A DNA stretch of 64,000 nucleotides from CAYMUL01 sp964393605 (GTDB lineage: Bacteria; Bacteroidota; Ignavibacteria; Ignavibacteriales; Ignavibacteriaceae): positions 1-64,000 of the forward strand of contig CAYMUL010000012.1 of assembly GCA_964393605.1 (NCBI GenBank). Direction: 5' to 3'. The translations under genes were made by a program, and so were the position numbers. This document shows positions 44,094-53,203 of the stretch, piece after piece. How positions within the stretch are numbered: the stretch's first letter is position 1; each line of letters starts with the position of its first letter. The notes beneath the pieces were generated by a model that ran no database searches, was not told the DNA's origin, and saw only the letters and a list, made by a program, of their open reading frames with translations.

Positions 44094-45493
44094 ACAGACA
44101 AAACGAAAAAATCTTCATCATACTTACCGATTTTTTAATGATCAATCTCTCTTGGATTGTCTATTTCATTTTCAGAATTGAGATCGGTTGGTTCGAGTTC
44201 GTCTTGATGCCGGAGTTTATCCTGCCGATGTTGATTGTATATTTTTATTGGCTGATAATTTTCACATTCGTCGGGATGTATCGCACATGGTTTGCGCTGT
44301 CCCGATTTGACGAACTTTCTACACTATTCAAAGCAACTTTTGTCGGAATCTTTATTCTCTTCTTTGTAATTTTTGTGGACGATTATTCGCACGACGTTGC
44401 AACTTCGAACAGAATTTTAATTTTTATTTATTGGGGAATCTTATTCGGCTTTGTCGGAATCGGAAGATTAGTCCTTCGCGGAATTCAAAGAAGAATGATA
44501 ATTGCCGGCTACGGAAGAAGAAAAGGAATTATCGTCGGTTTCAACTCAAAGTCTTTCGAAATAATTGATGAGCTGTCATCGCATCCCGCGCTCGGCATTG
44601 ATATTATTGGTTTTGTTGCGGTTCAAGTAGAAAACCAAAACAAAGAATATAAATCTGTTCGCGTGTTTGGTTTGCTCTCTGAAGTTGAGTCGATTATCAA
44701 ACAACACGGAATAAACGAAGTAATTATTTGCATCGAACGACACACGGAAGAAATGCTCGTTGAAATTATCTCTCGCTGCGAAGGAGAAAATATTAATCTG
44801 AAAATCGTTCCGCACCTTTACGAAATTCTGAGCGGTTACGCTCGAACGATGCAACTTTACGGTTTGCCACTAATTGACATCAATCCGCAACTGATGCCCG
44901 AATGGGAAAAAAAAGCAAAACGAATTTTAGATTTAGCAATTTCATTTTTAATTTTGATTGTTACACTTCCATTTACATTTGCAGTTGCGCTGGCAATTAA
45001 ATTGGATAGTGAAGGTCCAATATTTTTCAAACAAGAAAGAACCGGATTGAACGGAAAAATTTTTAACGTGTATAAATTTCGCTCGATGAAAAAAGATGCC
45101 GAAGTATTAACCGGTCCAATCTGGTCTCAAAAGGATGATCCGCGTGTTACTCGTATTGGAAAGTTTATAAGAAAAATTAGAATAGATGAACTTCCGCAGA
45201 TGATAAATATTTTTAAAGGAGAAATGAGTCTTGTAGGTCCTCGTCCCGAAAGACCATTCTTCGTTGAAAAGTTAGCGGCAGAAATTCCATACTATAAAAG
45301 AAGATTGCGCGTTCGCCCCGGATTAACCGGCTGGGCGCAAGTCAAACATAAGTATGATGAAACAATTGAAGATGTAAAAGCTAAATTGCGTTACGATCTT
45401 TTTTATATCGAAAATATTTCTTTAAGAATGGATTTTAAAATTTTATTCAGAACAATTTTTGTGGTCATGTTCGGGAAAGGACACTACGATTAA
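44090..45493 (+). CDS. Initiating sugar-phosphate transferase (WcaJ/WbaP type polyprenyl glycosylphosphotransferase)
   Basis: 467 residues from ATG 44090, chosen because it overlaps the previous stop; a TTG at 44066 would extend it by eight. Four N-terminal helices, a nucleotide-binding-like middle domain (GYGRRKGIIVGFNSKSFEII), one re-entrant helix, then the catalytic domain: FFKQERTGLNGKIFNVYKFRSM (long form; read 45030-45090), the catalytic Asp366-Glu367 in RIDELPQMIN, and SLVGPRPERP. It adds the first sugar-1-phosphate to undecaprenyl phosphate. This is the intact paralogue of the degenerate domain at 46232. Confidence 0.94.
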   Translation: MNRQNEKIFIILTDFLMINLSWIVYFIFRIEIGWFEFVLMPEFILPMLIVYFYWLIIFTFVGMYRTWFALSRFDELSTLFKATFVGIFILFFVIFVDDYSHDVATSNRILIFIYWGILFGFVGIGRLVLRGIQRRMIIAGYGRRKGIIVGFNSKSFEIIDELSSHPALGIDIIGFVAVQVENQNKEYKSVRVFGLLSEVESIIKQHGINEVIICIERHTEEMLVEIISRCEGENINLKIVPHLYEILSGYARTMQLYGLPLIDINPQLMPEWEKKAKRILDLAISFLILIVTLPFTFAVALAIKLDSEGPIFFKQERTGLNGKIFNVYKFRSMKKDAEVLTGPIWSQKDDPRVTRIGKFIRKIRIDELPQMINIFKGEMSLVGPRPERPFFVEKLAAEIPYYKRRLRVRPGLTGWAQVKHKYDETIEDVKAKLRYDLFYIENISLRMDFKILFRTIFVVMFGKGHYD

Positions 45494-45497
45494 TCAT

Positions 45498-46223
45498 ATG
45501 CAAAAACGTTCACTCATTATTATCCCAACTTACAATGAACTTGAAAATATCGGTAAATTACTTCCGATACTTATGACAATGTACGTCGAAGATTCTGTTG
45601 ATGTTTTGATTGTGGATGATAATTCTCCCGACGGAACCGCAAATTTTGTAAAAGAATTTGGTCAAAAAAACGATCGCGTAAAATTATTAACACGCGAAAA
45701 GAAGATGGGATTGGGAACAGCTTATTGCGCCGGCTTCAAATTCGCGATCCATGAAGGCTACGACTACATCTTCGAAATGGATGCAGACTTTTCTCACGAC
45801 CCGAAAGAGATTAAAAATTTTTTAACAGCCATTCGCGAAAATGATCTCGTCATCGGAAGCAGATATCTCACCGGCGTAAATGTTATCAACTGGCCTATGC
45901 GAAGATTGATGTTGAGTTATTTTGCAAATTATTATACGCGCTATGTTACAGGTCTTCCGCTTCATGATTCTACCGGTGGGTTTAAGTGTTTCAGAAGAGA
46001 AGTTTTGGAATCGATTGAACTCGATAAAATCACTTCAAACGGTTATGCGTTTCAAATTGAAATGAATTTCAAAGCATGGAAAAAAGGATTTCGAATAAAA
46101 GAAATTCCAATAATTTTTTACGATAGAGAAAAAGGCAATTCGAAGATGTCGAAAAAAATTGTACGCGAAGCGGTTCTGCTTGTTTGGAAACTTCGCTTCA
46201 AATCTATTTTTGGAATTTTATAG
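45498..46223 (+). CDS. Polyprenol-phosphate mannose/glucose synthase (DPM1-like GT2)
   Basis: 241 residues from ATG 45498, four bases after the preceding stop. GT2 of the dolichyl-phosphate mannose synthase type: SLIIIPTYNELENIGKLL at 5-22, VDDNSPDGTA at 39-48, EMDADFSHDPKEI at 93-105 with the metal-binding DAD at 95-97, GSRYL and the conserved DSTGGFKCFRREVLE. No C-terminal membrane helices, so it is the soluble, single-domain form. Provides polyprenyl-linked sugar for glycosylation or polysaccharide assembly. Confidence 0.92.
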   Translation: MQKRSLIIIPTYNELENIGKLLPILMTMYVEDSVDVLIVDDNSPDGTANFVKEFGQKNDRVKLLTREKKMGLGTAYCAGFKFAIHEGYDYIFEMDADFSHDPKEIKNFLTAIRENDLVIGSRYLTGVNVINWPMRRLMLSYFANYYTRYVTGLPLHDSTGGFKCFRREVLESIELDKITSNGYAFQIEMNFKAWKKGFRIKEIPIIFYDREKGNSKMSKKIVREAVLLVWKLRFKSIFGIL

Positions 46224-46231
46224 TTAAGAAA

Positions 46232-48214
46232 TTGACTGACCTCTCAATCATCATCGTCAACTATAACGTAAAAGAATTTCTTCACAATCTTTTAGTATCA
46301 ATAGAAAAAGCTTCTAAAGATTTGAGCGTGCAAACAATTGTTGTTGATAACGCTTCCGAAGATGGCAGTGTCGAATTCATTAAAGAAAAATTTCCTTCCG
46401 TTAATTTGATCGAGAATAAAATTAATCTCGGCTTCAGTAAAGCGAATAACATCGGTTTAAAAATTGCAGACGGGAAATTTCTCCTTCTTCTTAATCCCGA
46501 TACATTGGTTCAAGAAAATACATTTACGGAGATGATAAAATTTTTTGAATCACACACCGATGCGGGAATGGCGGGGTGTAAAATATTAAATCCTGACGGA
46601 ACTCTTCAACTTGCTTGCAGAAGAAGTTTTCCTGGACCGTGGACTTCATTCAGCAAAGTTACAGGGTTGAGTTCACTCTTTCCGAAAAGTAAATTGTTCG
46701 CACGATATAATCTTACATATCTTGACGAGAACGAGATTAATGAAGTCGATGCAATTTCAGGTTCATTTATGATGTTGCGAAAAGAAGTCTATGAAAAAAT
46801 CGGCGGGCTCGATGAAATATTTTTTATGTACGGAGAAGATCTTGATTGGTGCTATCGTGTTCAGCGTGCGGGCTTTAAAGTTTTTTATGTTCCATCGACG
46901 CAGATTTTACATTACAAAGGTGAAAGCACCAAGCGAAGCAGTTTGGATGAAACAAAATATTTCTATCAGGCAATGCACTTGTTTGTGAGGAAACATCTCG
47001 CAACATCTTTTCTCGTTGAGATTATTTTGCGCTCGGCAATTTTCATCAGAAGAATTTTTGCATTCGTCGGAAGACACAAACTTGTTTTCGTTTCAGTGTT
47101 GCTCGATATTCTCTTCTTCAATTTTTCTTTATACCTCGCCGAACATACTTATTTGTACTTCCGGGATTGGCGCGGCTTTCCCGATTTTTCTTTGATGATC
47201 ATCTATTCAATTCCGGTTTTCGTTCACCTCATAATTTCCTTCTCTTTAAAAATATATAAACAGAATTCACTTTCACTGCTAAAAAATATTTCAGCAATCA
47301 TTACAAGTTTTATAGTGCTTTCATCGTTGACATATTTTTTCAAAGACTTCGCTTACTCGCGCGGCGTTTTGATTCTTGCTTATCTCTACATTGCATTTAC
47401 ACTTTCTTTGTGGAGAATTTTTTATAAAATCTTTTTCAAACTTGGATTGCCGAGTTATGAAAAATCATTGACACGCGCGTTAGTTATAGGAACAGGAAGT
47501 AGTTCTGTTTCTGTTGCCGAAAAATTAAAAACAAGAACTACGGGAAGCCATCAGATTATTGGGCTTGTTGCATCATCCGTAAAAGAAATGAGCGGCAATG
47601 TTTCCGGCTTTGAAATTGTTGGCTACACTGAAATTATTTCGAAGATCATTCGAGAAAAAAAGATTGCCGAAATAATTTTTCCGCCTGAAGGAATAAGTTA
47701 TAACGAAATGATGACTATAGTTTCGGTTTGTCAAAAAGAAAATGTAGAATTCAAACTTGCCGGCAGCGATGTGAATTTTCTCGTCGGTAAATCTTCCGTT
47801 GCAATGCTCGATGATATTTCGCTGATCAACATTCAATACAATTTAGCGAAGCCGCTTCATCGATTCATAAAGAAAATATTTGATCTTTTTCTTTCAGCGC
47901 TGTTGTTGATTCTTCTTTATATCCCATTACAAATTTTGCAAATCGTTATCGGGAGGAAAAATGCCGCTTCGAATTTCATGAATCAAATTCCGCAAGTATT
48001 TTCCGGCAGAAAAAGTTTTGTTGGTCCAGAAAAATTTTACACAACACAAAATTTATATCTTGGCAAAGAAGGTTTAACCGGCTTTTGGTTTATTGAAGAT
48101 GACCTTGAGGAAAACAGAGAAAAATTGGATATATTCTATGCCAAGAATCAAAGCATCTGGCTTGATCTTGAAATATTAGGACGAACTTTTAGTAAAATGA
48201 TTTTTAAAAAATAG
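46232..48214 (+). CDS. GT2 glycosyltransferase fused to a degenerate initiating-transferase (pseudo-WcaJ) module
   Basis: 660 residues from TTG 46232, the first start after the previous stop (a TTG at 46184 is also in frame). Residues 1-270: WbbL-like GT2 with LSIIIVNYN, VVDNASEDG, NLGFSKANNI, LNPDT at 87-91 and FFMYGEDLDWCYR. Residues 280-400: four membrane helices. Residues 400-530: nucleotide-binding-like domain as in WcaJ (RALVIGTGSSSVSVAEKL). Residues 545-660: transferase-like end KKIFDLFLSALLLILL, SFVGPEKF, GLTGFWF and WLDLEIL, but the FFKQ..YKFRSM region and the catalytic Asp-Glu (DELPQ) are missing. The initiating-transferase part is therefore probably not catalytic. Confidence 0.88.
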   Translation: MTDLSIIIVNYNVKEFLHNLLVSIEKASKDLSVQTIVVDNASEDGSVEFIKEKFPSVNLIENKINLGFSKANNIGLKIADGKFLLLLNPDTLVQENTFTEMIKFFESHTDAGMAGCKILNPDGTLQLACRRSFPGPWTSFSKVTGLSSLFPKSKLFARYNLTYLDENEINEVDAISGSFMMLRKEVYEKIGGLDEIFFMYGEDLDWCYRVQRAGFKVFYVPSTQILHYKGESTKRSSLDETKYFYQAMHLFVRKHLATSFLVEIILRSAIFIRRIFAFVGRHKLVFVSVLLDILFFNFSLYLAEHTYLYFRDWRGFPDFSLMIIYSIPVFVHLIISFSLKIYKQNSLSLLKNISAIITSFIVLSSLTYFFKDFAYSRGVLILAYLYIAFTLSLWRIFYKIFFKLGLPSYEKSLTRALVIGTGSSSVSVAEKLKTRTTGSHQIIGLVASSVKEMSGNVSGFEIVGYTEIISKIIREKKIAEIIFPPEGISYNEMMTIVSVCQKENVEFKLAGSDVNFLVGKSSVAMLDDISLINIQYNLAKPLHRFIKKIFDLFLSALLLILLYIPLQILQIVIGRKNAASNFMNQIPQVFSGRKSFVGPEKFYTTQNLYLGKEGLTGFWFIEDDLEENREKLDIFYAKNQSIWLDLEILGRTFSKMIFKK

Positions 48215-48221
48215 GTTTATC

Positions 48222-49172
48222 ATGGCAAAAACAATTTTAGATTTTGAAAAACCGATTGTTGAACTTGAAGAGAAGCTCGAACAAATGCGAGCTTTATCGG
48301 ATAACCTGAACATCGATTCCGAAATTCAAAGAATAGAATCAAAAGTTAAAGAACTCAAAGAAACTATCTACAAAGATTTAACGCGCTGGCAACGAGTGCA
48401 ACTTGCGCGCCACCCCGAACGACCTTACACGCTCGATTATATTTATTTAATGACACAAGATTTTATCGAGCTTCACGGCGATAGATATTTTAAGGACGAT
48501 AAAGCAGTCGTCGGCGGGTTTGCAAAAATTGATGACCACAAAGTTATGATTATCGGGCAGCAGAAAGGGCGCGATACCAAATCTAATCTTTACAGAAATT
48601 TTGGTATGATGAATCCCGAAGGTTACCGCAAAGCATTGCGCTTGATGAAACTTGCAGAAAAGTTCAGTGTGCCGGTTATTACGATGCTCGATACTCCCGG
48701 CGCATATCCCGGACTCGAAGCCGAAGAGCGGGGACAAGCGGAAGCAATCGCAAGAAATTTATTTGAGATGGCTCGGCTCAAAGTTCCGATTATAGTTGTG
48801 ATAATTGGTGAAGGTGCAAGCGGTGGTGCGCTCGGCATTGGAATTGGCGATCGCATTTTAATGCTTGAAAATTGCTGGTACTCTGTCATCAGCCCCGAAT
48901 CTTGTTCAAGCATTTTGTGGAGAAGTTGGGATTATAAAGAGCAAGCCGCAGAGGCGTTGAAGCTGACTGCGCCCGATCTCATCGAACAAAAAATTATCGA
49001 TAGAATTGTTCCCGAACCTCTCGGAGGCGCGCATAAAAATCATGAAGAGATGGCGGCGATTCTCAAATCCGTTTTGAAAGAAGAACTTTCCGAATTGAAA
49101 CAAATAAAAATTTCAAAACTTCTTGATAACAGGTTGGAGAAATTTAAATCTATGGGCGCGTTCGAAGAATAA
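48222..49172 (+). CDS. accA: Acetyl-CoA carboxylase carboxyltransferase subunit alpha
   Basis: 316 residues. Transfers carboxyl from biotin carboxyl carrier protein to acetyl-CoA to make malonyl-CoA. Marks: coiled N-terminal helix (VELEEKLEQMRAL), WQRVQLARHPERPYTLDY, GQQKGRDT, TLMDTPGAYPG-like ITMLDTPGAYPGLEAEERGQ, GEGASGGALGIGIGD, and SPESCSSILWRS. The beta subunit accD is not in the window. First gene of a run with a thioesterase 2 bp after it. Confidence 0.96.
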   Translation: MAKTILDFEKPIVELEEKLEQMRALSDNLNIDSEIQRIESKVKELKETIYKDLTRWQRVQLARHPERPYTLDYIYLMTQDFIELHGDRYFKDDKAVVGGFAKIDDHKVMIIGQQKGRDTKSNLYRNFGMMNPEGYRKALRLMKLAEKFSVPVITMLDTPGAYPGLEAEERGQAEAIARNLFEMARLKVPIIVVIIGEGASGGALGIGIGDRILMLENCWYSVISPESCSSILWRSWDYKEQAAEALKLTAPDLIEQKIIDRIVPEPLGGAHKNHEEMAAILKSVLKEELSELKQIKISKLLDNRLEKFKSMGAFEE

Positions 49173-49174
49173 AG

Positions 49175-49594
49175 ATGCTTTGCCACACAACGGAAATTCG
49201 CGTTCGCTACGCCGATACCGATCAAATGCAGTTTGCATACAACGGAAAATATTTTGAGTACTTCGAAGTCGGCAGAACAGAATTGATGCGGGAACTCGGG
49301 CTTCCATATCATACTGTTGAACAATCCGGTTATCAACTTCCTGTTCGCGAAGCTCATGTGAAATATTTAAGTCCCGCATATTATGATGAAGTGTTAATCA
49401 TTGAATCGGTTGTTAAAGAATTGCCGGGAGTGAAAATTCATATCGACCACACCATCACGAGCAAAGCGAGAAACGAAGTTGTTGCCGAAGGATATATCGA
49501 ATTGGTTTTCACAAAAAAAGAAACTAAAAAACCTGCTCGTCCGCCTCAATTTTTTTTAGAAAAGATGAAACCGTTTTTCGAAAATGGTTATTAA
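49175..49594 (+). CDS. YbgC/FadM-type acyl-CoA thioesterase
   Basis: 139 residues, single hot-dog fold. RVRYADTDQMQFAYNGKYFEYF at 9-30 carries the family catalytic Asp (Asp14/Asp16 region), then RTELMRELG and YLSPAYYDEVLIIESVV. YbgC proteins hydrolyse short acyl-CoA and often sit near tol-pal; here it follows accA by 2 bp, which fits fatty-acid metabolism. Confidence 0.9.
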   Translation: MLCHTTEIRVRYADTDQMQFAYNGKYFEYFEVGRTELMRELGLPYHTVEQSGYQLPVREAHVKYLSPAYYDEVLIIESVVKELPGVKIHIDHTITSKARNEVVAEGYIELVFTKKETKKPARPPQFFLEKMKPFFENGY

Positions 49595-49626
49595 AATCTT
49601 GAATTATTTTTTCGCAATGAAATTCC

Positions 49627-51090
49627 ATGCTCGATAAAATTAAACAGCTTTCCAAAGATACACTGTTATACGGGCTAAGCACGATGCTCGGAAGGTTTGT
49701 AAATTTTTTACTCGTCCCGCTTTACACAAATTTATTTGCGCCGGCGGAGTATGGTGTTGTTGTAAATTATTATGCCTTCATCGGTTTGATAACGGTTCTC
49801 TATCATTACGGAATGGATTCTGCATACTTAAAGTTCGGCAGAAACAAAGAATTTCCCGACACAAAAATTACATTCTCAACTTCGCTAATTACGGTAACGG
49901 CAACTGGTTTGTTGTTGAGTTTAATTTTACTTTCTATAAATCAATTTGCAATTCAACCCGCGCTTAGTATACCCGAGCAATATTCTTATCTGATATCATT
50001 CATAATTGGAATCACATTCTGCGATATGCTTGCGGCAATTCCTTTCGTCGAACTCCGATTACAAAAACGTGCGCTCCGGTTTTCGGTAGTCAAAATTATT
50101 AACATAATTGTCAATGTCGGAATGAATATTTATTTGATTCTTATTTTAAAGAAGGGAATTGAAGCAGTGTTCATCAGCAATCTAATCGCATCGGTGTTGA
50201 CCGTAATTTTGTTGGCGGATGTGTACGTAAAACTTTTTACTGCAAAACTTTCTTTTCCACTTTTAAAAAGAATGTTGAAATTCGCTCTCCCTTATTTACC
50301 CGGCGGATTTGCCGCAATAATGTTGCACGTTATCGATAGACCAATTGTAGAAAAATTAACCGACTTTTCTTCGCTCGGAATTTATCAGGCAAATTATCGC
50401 CTCGGTATTTTTATGATGCTTTACATCAACATGTTTCAATATGCGTGGCAACCATTTTTTTTAGAACACCAAAACGATAAAGATGCAACAAAAATATTTT
50501 CAAAAGTGATGACTTACTTTACGCTTGTCGGATGTGTTATCACTCTTGTTATTTCACTTTTCATAAATGATCTTGCAACTTTCGAAATATTCGGAAAGAG
50601 CATGATCGGAAAAGCTTACTGGAGCGGACTTTCTATTGTGCCGATTGTTTTACTCGCGTATCTCTTCAATGGTTTTCACGTAATTTTCACTGCGGGGATT
50701 TTCATTAAAGAAAACAGCAAATCCGTTCCGTTAATAATGGGCATCGGCGCAATTTCGAATGTTATCCTTAATTTTATTTTGATTCCGATTTTTCATATTA
50801 CCGGCGCGGCACTCGCAACTCTCGGAAGTTATATTTTAATTGCCGCGGGATTTTATCTCTCGGCGCAAAAACTTTTTCCCATTCAATATGAATGGAAGAA
50901 ATTAACATCAATTATGTTAATGCTACTTTTGTGCGGAATAATTTTTTACATACTTCACGGAAACGAACTTCTAACGATCTTTACAAAGCTCGGATTAATG
51001 CTGATCTTCGCCGCCTCAATTTTTATTTTCAAGATTATCGATGCAAACGAAATTCAATTTCTCAAATCAAAAATATTTTTTAGAAGATGA
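49627..51090 (+). CDS. Second polysaccharide flippase (MOP superfamily)
   Basis: 487 residues and about 14 helices. N-terminus KDTLLYGLSTMLGRFVNFLLVPLYTNLF with FAPAEYGVVV is the Polysacc_synt pattern. A middle PYLPGGFAAIMLHVIDRPIV is usual for lipopolysaccharide flippases. It shares little sequence with the flippase at 36705, so it probably serves a different glycan. Stop overlaps the dut ATG (ATGA). Confidence 0.88.
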   Translation: MLDKIKQLSKDTLLYGLSTMLGRFVNFLLVPLYTNLFAPAEYGVVVNYYAFIGLITVLYHYGMDSAYLKFGRNKEFPDTKITFSTSLITVTATGLLLSLILLSINQFAIQPALSIPEQYSYLISFIIGITFCDMLAAIPFVELRLQKRALRFSVVKIINIIVNVGMNIYLILILKKGIEAVFISNLIASVLTVILLADVYVKLFTAKLSFPLLKRMLKFALPYLPGGFAAIMLHVIDRPIVEKLTDFSSLGIYQANYRLGIFMMLYINMFQYAWQPFFLEHQNDKDATKIFSKVMTYFTLVGCVITLVISLFINDLATFEIFGKSMIGKAYWSGLSIVPIVLLAYLFNGFHVIFTAGIFIKENSKSVPLIMGIGAISNVILNFILIPIFHITGAALATLGSYILIAAGFYLSAQKLFPIQYEWKKLTSIMLMLLLCGIIFYILHGNELLTIFTKLGLMLIFAASIFIFKIIDANEIQFLKSKIFFRR

Positions 51091-51545
51091 TAGAAACAGT
51101 TACAATAAATATCAAAAGATTATCGGAAGAATTTAGCGACATACCTTTGCCCGAATACGAAACGGAAGGGAGTTCGGGAATGGATATTCGCGCCGCAGTT
51201 CGGAGTTCAATAGTAGTTGAAAAAGGAAAGATCGGTTTAGTACCGACGAATCTTTCGGTAGAAATTCCGGTTGGTTATGAAATACAAGTTCGTCCGCGCA
51301 GCGGTCTCGCGCTGAAGCATGGTATTGCAGTTTTAAATTCTCCCGGCACAATAGATTCCGATTATCGCGGTGAAGTAAAAATTATTTTAATGAATCTCGG
51401 CGAAGAAAATTTTGAAATTAAACGCGGCGATAGAATTGCTCAACTTGTTGTTGCAAAAACAATTCATGCAAAATTAAATTTGAGTAACGAGTTAAATGAA
51501 AGCAAACGAAACTCCGGCGGTTTCGGACACACGGGAACGAAATAA
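51087..51545 (+). CDS. dut: Deoxyuridine 5'-triphosphate nucleotidohydrolase
   Basis: 152 residues, trimeric dUTPase with all five motifs visible: SSGMDIRAA, RPRSGLALKHG, LNSPGTIDSDYRGEV with the catalytic Asp, RGDRIAQLVV and NSGGFGHTG at the C-terminus. Hydrolyses dUTP to dUMP. Translationally coupled to the flippase. Followed by a repeat-derived terminator at 51584. Confidence 0.97.
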   Translation: MIETVTINIKRLSEEFSDIPLPEYETEGSSGMDIRAAVRSSIVVEKGKIGLVPTNLSVEIPVGYEIQVRPRSGLALKHGIAVLNSPGTIDSDYRGEVKIILMNLGEENFEIKRGDRIAQLVVAKTIHAKLNLSNELNESKRNSGGFGHTGTK

Positions 51546-51583
51546 GATTGAGTGGAGAATGGATAATTGACAATTGATAATTA

Positions 51584-51610
51584 GTCCGGGCGAATGCTCG
51601 ACTTTTTTTA
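51584..51610 (+). terminator. Rho-independent terminator after dut
   Basis: Stem GTC(C)GGGC / GCTCGAC with loop GAAT (bulged C and one wobble pair) at 51584-51602, followed by seven T. Nearly the same hairpin occurs at 56355. Confidence 0.75.
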
Positions 51611-51888
51611 TCCGTGCCAATCAGCGTTATCAGTGTTCTATCTTTCTCATCATCTTAATCTTACACTTACACTTAATCTTACACTTAATCTTTCTCTTTC
51701 TCTGCATTGTGATTTGAAAAATCTTTTTCCCTCACTCTGGCACGATGATTGATGCGGAAAAATTTTTCTTGACTTTAATTCTTTCTTTGCTTAAACTGAA
51801 ACCAAGTAATTCGTAATTATTAACTAACTAATGAACAAATAATTTTTTTAATAAATAATGAGAACAACATGGCACGCATAATTGACAT

Positions 51889-51899
51889 CCCCCCCCCCC
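51889..51899 (+). repeat. Poly-C tract of 11
   Basis: Eleven consecutive C in a strongly AT-rich leader, 69 bp before the lipoprotein ATG at 51968. It is inside a 30-codon frame (ATG 51869, MARIID then prolines) that stops at the ribosome-site region. Long homopolymers of G/C are typical slippage sites. Confidence 0.9.
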
Positions 51900-51967
51900 G
51901 CGATATTTACATCTAGCAAACCAATTAAATTTAATTTTTAACTTAATTCCTTTGTGGTAGGAAAGAA

Positions 51968-53017
51968 ATGAAGAAAAATTATTTTGATATTTTTTATAGA
52001 GTAGCTTTATTTTTTATAAGCCCCTTACTCTTTGCAAGCCTCTCATGTAACGATAACCCAACAACGCACGATGATATTAAACCCGGTAGAAGAGATTATA
52101 CGTGGAAAGTGGATACGTTAAACTTGCCTTTTAATCCCTTCACTGATATTACGGGAACATCCCCGAATGATGTTTGGGTTTGCAGCCCAGGTGATGCCAA
52201 TAAAATTTTCTATCACTTTGATGGAATAATTTGGAAAACCGATTTAGCGTATAGAAATTTTTCGCCTTTATCAATTTATACCACTTCTCATTCTTCCGTT
52301 TGGAGTGCTGGTTTACAAGGGAGGATCTGGCAGTATTTATATGGTGGTTGGAGAGAGATTCATAAATACACTATGGACAGTGTAACGCACTTAGATCTTT
52401 TGGCAATAACTATCTTTAACAATAATGAAATTCTTATAGGAGGGCAATATTTCAAAGAACAAAATTATTATGGCATAGTTTTGCACAATAATGGTATTAC
52501 GTGGAAAAGTTTGAATATTAATCTATTAAGAACAGCATTTGCAGATATAAAAATATCCGATAATGGAAAAATTTATTTTTGGGGTGTATCTAATGAGCAA
52601 CTAACGGAAGGCAGATATCAGTTTTATGAATTTAGTGGGAACAATTTAACGGAAATATATTCAGGCACTCAGAATACTAATGCGGAGTTTGGAGGTCTTC
52701 TTCAATTAGGCTCAAAAACATATTTCATTATTGGTTATGATTTTTACAGCTATAATGATAATTCACTAAATAAAATAGGCAGATTATCTAACGATCCGAA
52801 ATTTATGAATACGGGTGTTGGTAGAAATGAAAAAGACATTTTTCTAGGTATGAGAGATGGCATCGCTCACTACAATGGTGAAAATACAGTTTATCTATAT
52901 CAGACATTGGGTAATGTTTTTGTTTTAAAGGGGATAGTCTTCGAAAAAGATGTTTTCTTCCTCGGCCGGGATGCAAACGGAAATAACTTTATCTTTCATG
53001 GTACGTTAAAGGAATAG
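51968..53017 (+). CDS. Secreted lipoprotein-like propeller protein
   Basis: 349 residues. Signal sequence with a likely lipobox (LLFASLSC, Cys27) followed by a Asn/Asp/Thr-rich linker. The body has repeated WD-like strands (DITGTSPNDVWVCS, WSAGLQGRIWQY, EILIGGQYF, DIFLGMRDGIAHYNG, DVFFLGRDANG) as in the propeller lipoproteins common in Ignavibacteria, sometimes mis-annotated as glucosyltransferases. GGTAGGAAAGAA gives a ribosome site. Codon use is more AT-rich than the flanking housekeeping genes. Function unknown. Confidence 0.8.
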   Translation: MKKNYFDIFYRVALFFISPLLFASLSCNDNPTTHDDIKPGRRDYTWKVDTLNLPFNPFTDITGTSPNDVWVCSPGDANKIFYHFDGIIWKTDLAYRNFSPLSIYTTSHSSVWSAGLQGRIWQYLYGGWREIHKYTMDSVTHLDLLAITIFNNNEILIGGQYFKEQNYYGIVLHNNGITWKSLNINLLRTAFADIKISDNGKIYFWGVSNEQLTEGRYQFYEFSGNNLTEIYSGTQNTNAEFGGLLQLGSKTYFIIGYDFYSYNDNSLNKIGRLSNDPKFMNTGVGRNEKDIFLGMRDGIAHYNGENTVYLYQTLGNVFVLKGIVFEKDVFFLGRDANGNNFIFHGTLKE

Positions 53018-53045
53018 AAAGGAGATTTTTCATACCCAATAAATA

Positions 53046-53076
53046 CATGGGATGGTGTAGCGAGCACCACCCCATG
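53046..53076 (+). terminator. Hairpin after the lipoprotein gene
   Basis: CATGGGATGGTG / CACCACCCCATG (one mismatch) around TAGCGAG. Strong 12-bp stem but no T-run follows, so termination is uncertain. Confidence 0.5.
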
Positions 53077-53203
53077 ATTCAATAGAATAGTCCATATAGG
53101 CTGGTAACCTGACATCATTTAACATCAATGTTAAAGATAATGAGCTATTCTCTTTTTAAAAGTAAAAAAAATATTTAAACAATTTATCTAAGAAAGGTTC
53201 AAA

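Larger units (their letters stand above)
51546..51967 (+). repeat. Composite intergenic repeat, copy A, plus poly-C leader
   Basis: Order: AATT-rich piece (51562-51583), a GC stem used as terminator (51584-51602) with T's, then ATCCGTGCCAATCAG (51610-51624), a TCAGTGTTCTATC piece and TTACAC/TTAATC hexamers (51660-51700). The same modules recur in the same order and direction at 56324-56560; the exact 20-mer TTTTTATCCGTGCCAATCAG is at 51605 and 56454. The remainder (51730-51967) is an AT-rich leader with an 11-C run at 51889-51899. Confidence 0.88.

Noticed and set aside
34116..48214. The locus as a complete ABC-transporter capsule system
   Set aside because: No Wzm/Wzt or Wza-like genes are seen; wzz, wzy and wzx genes point to the Wzy-dependent route.
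51869..51958. The 30-codon frame with the proline run as a real gene
   Set aside because: No ribosome site and no known relative; kept only as part of the poly-C observation.
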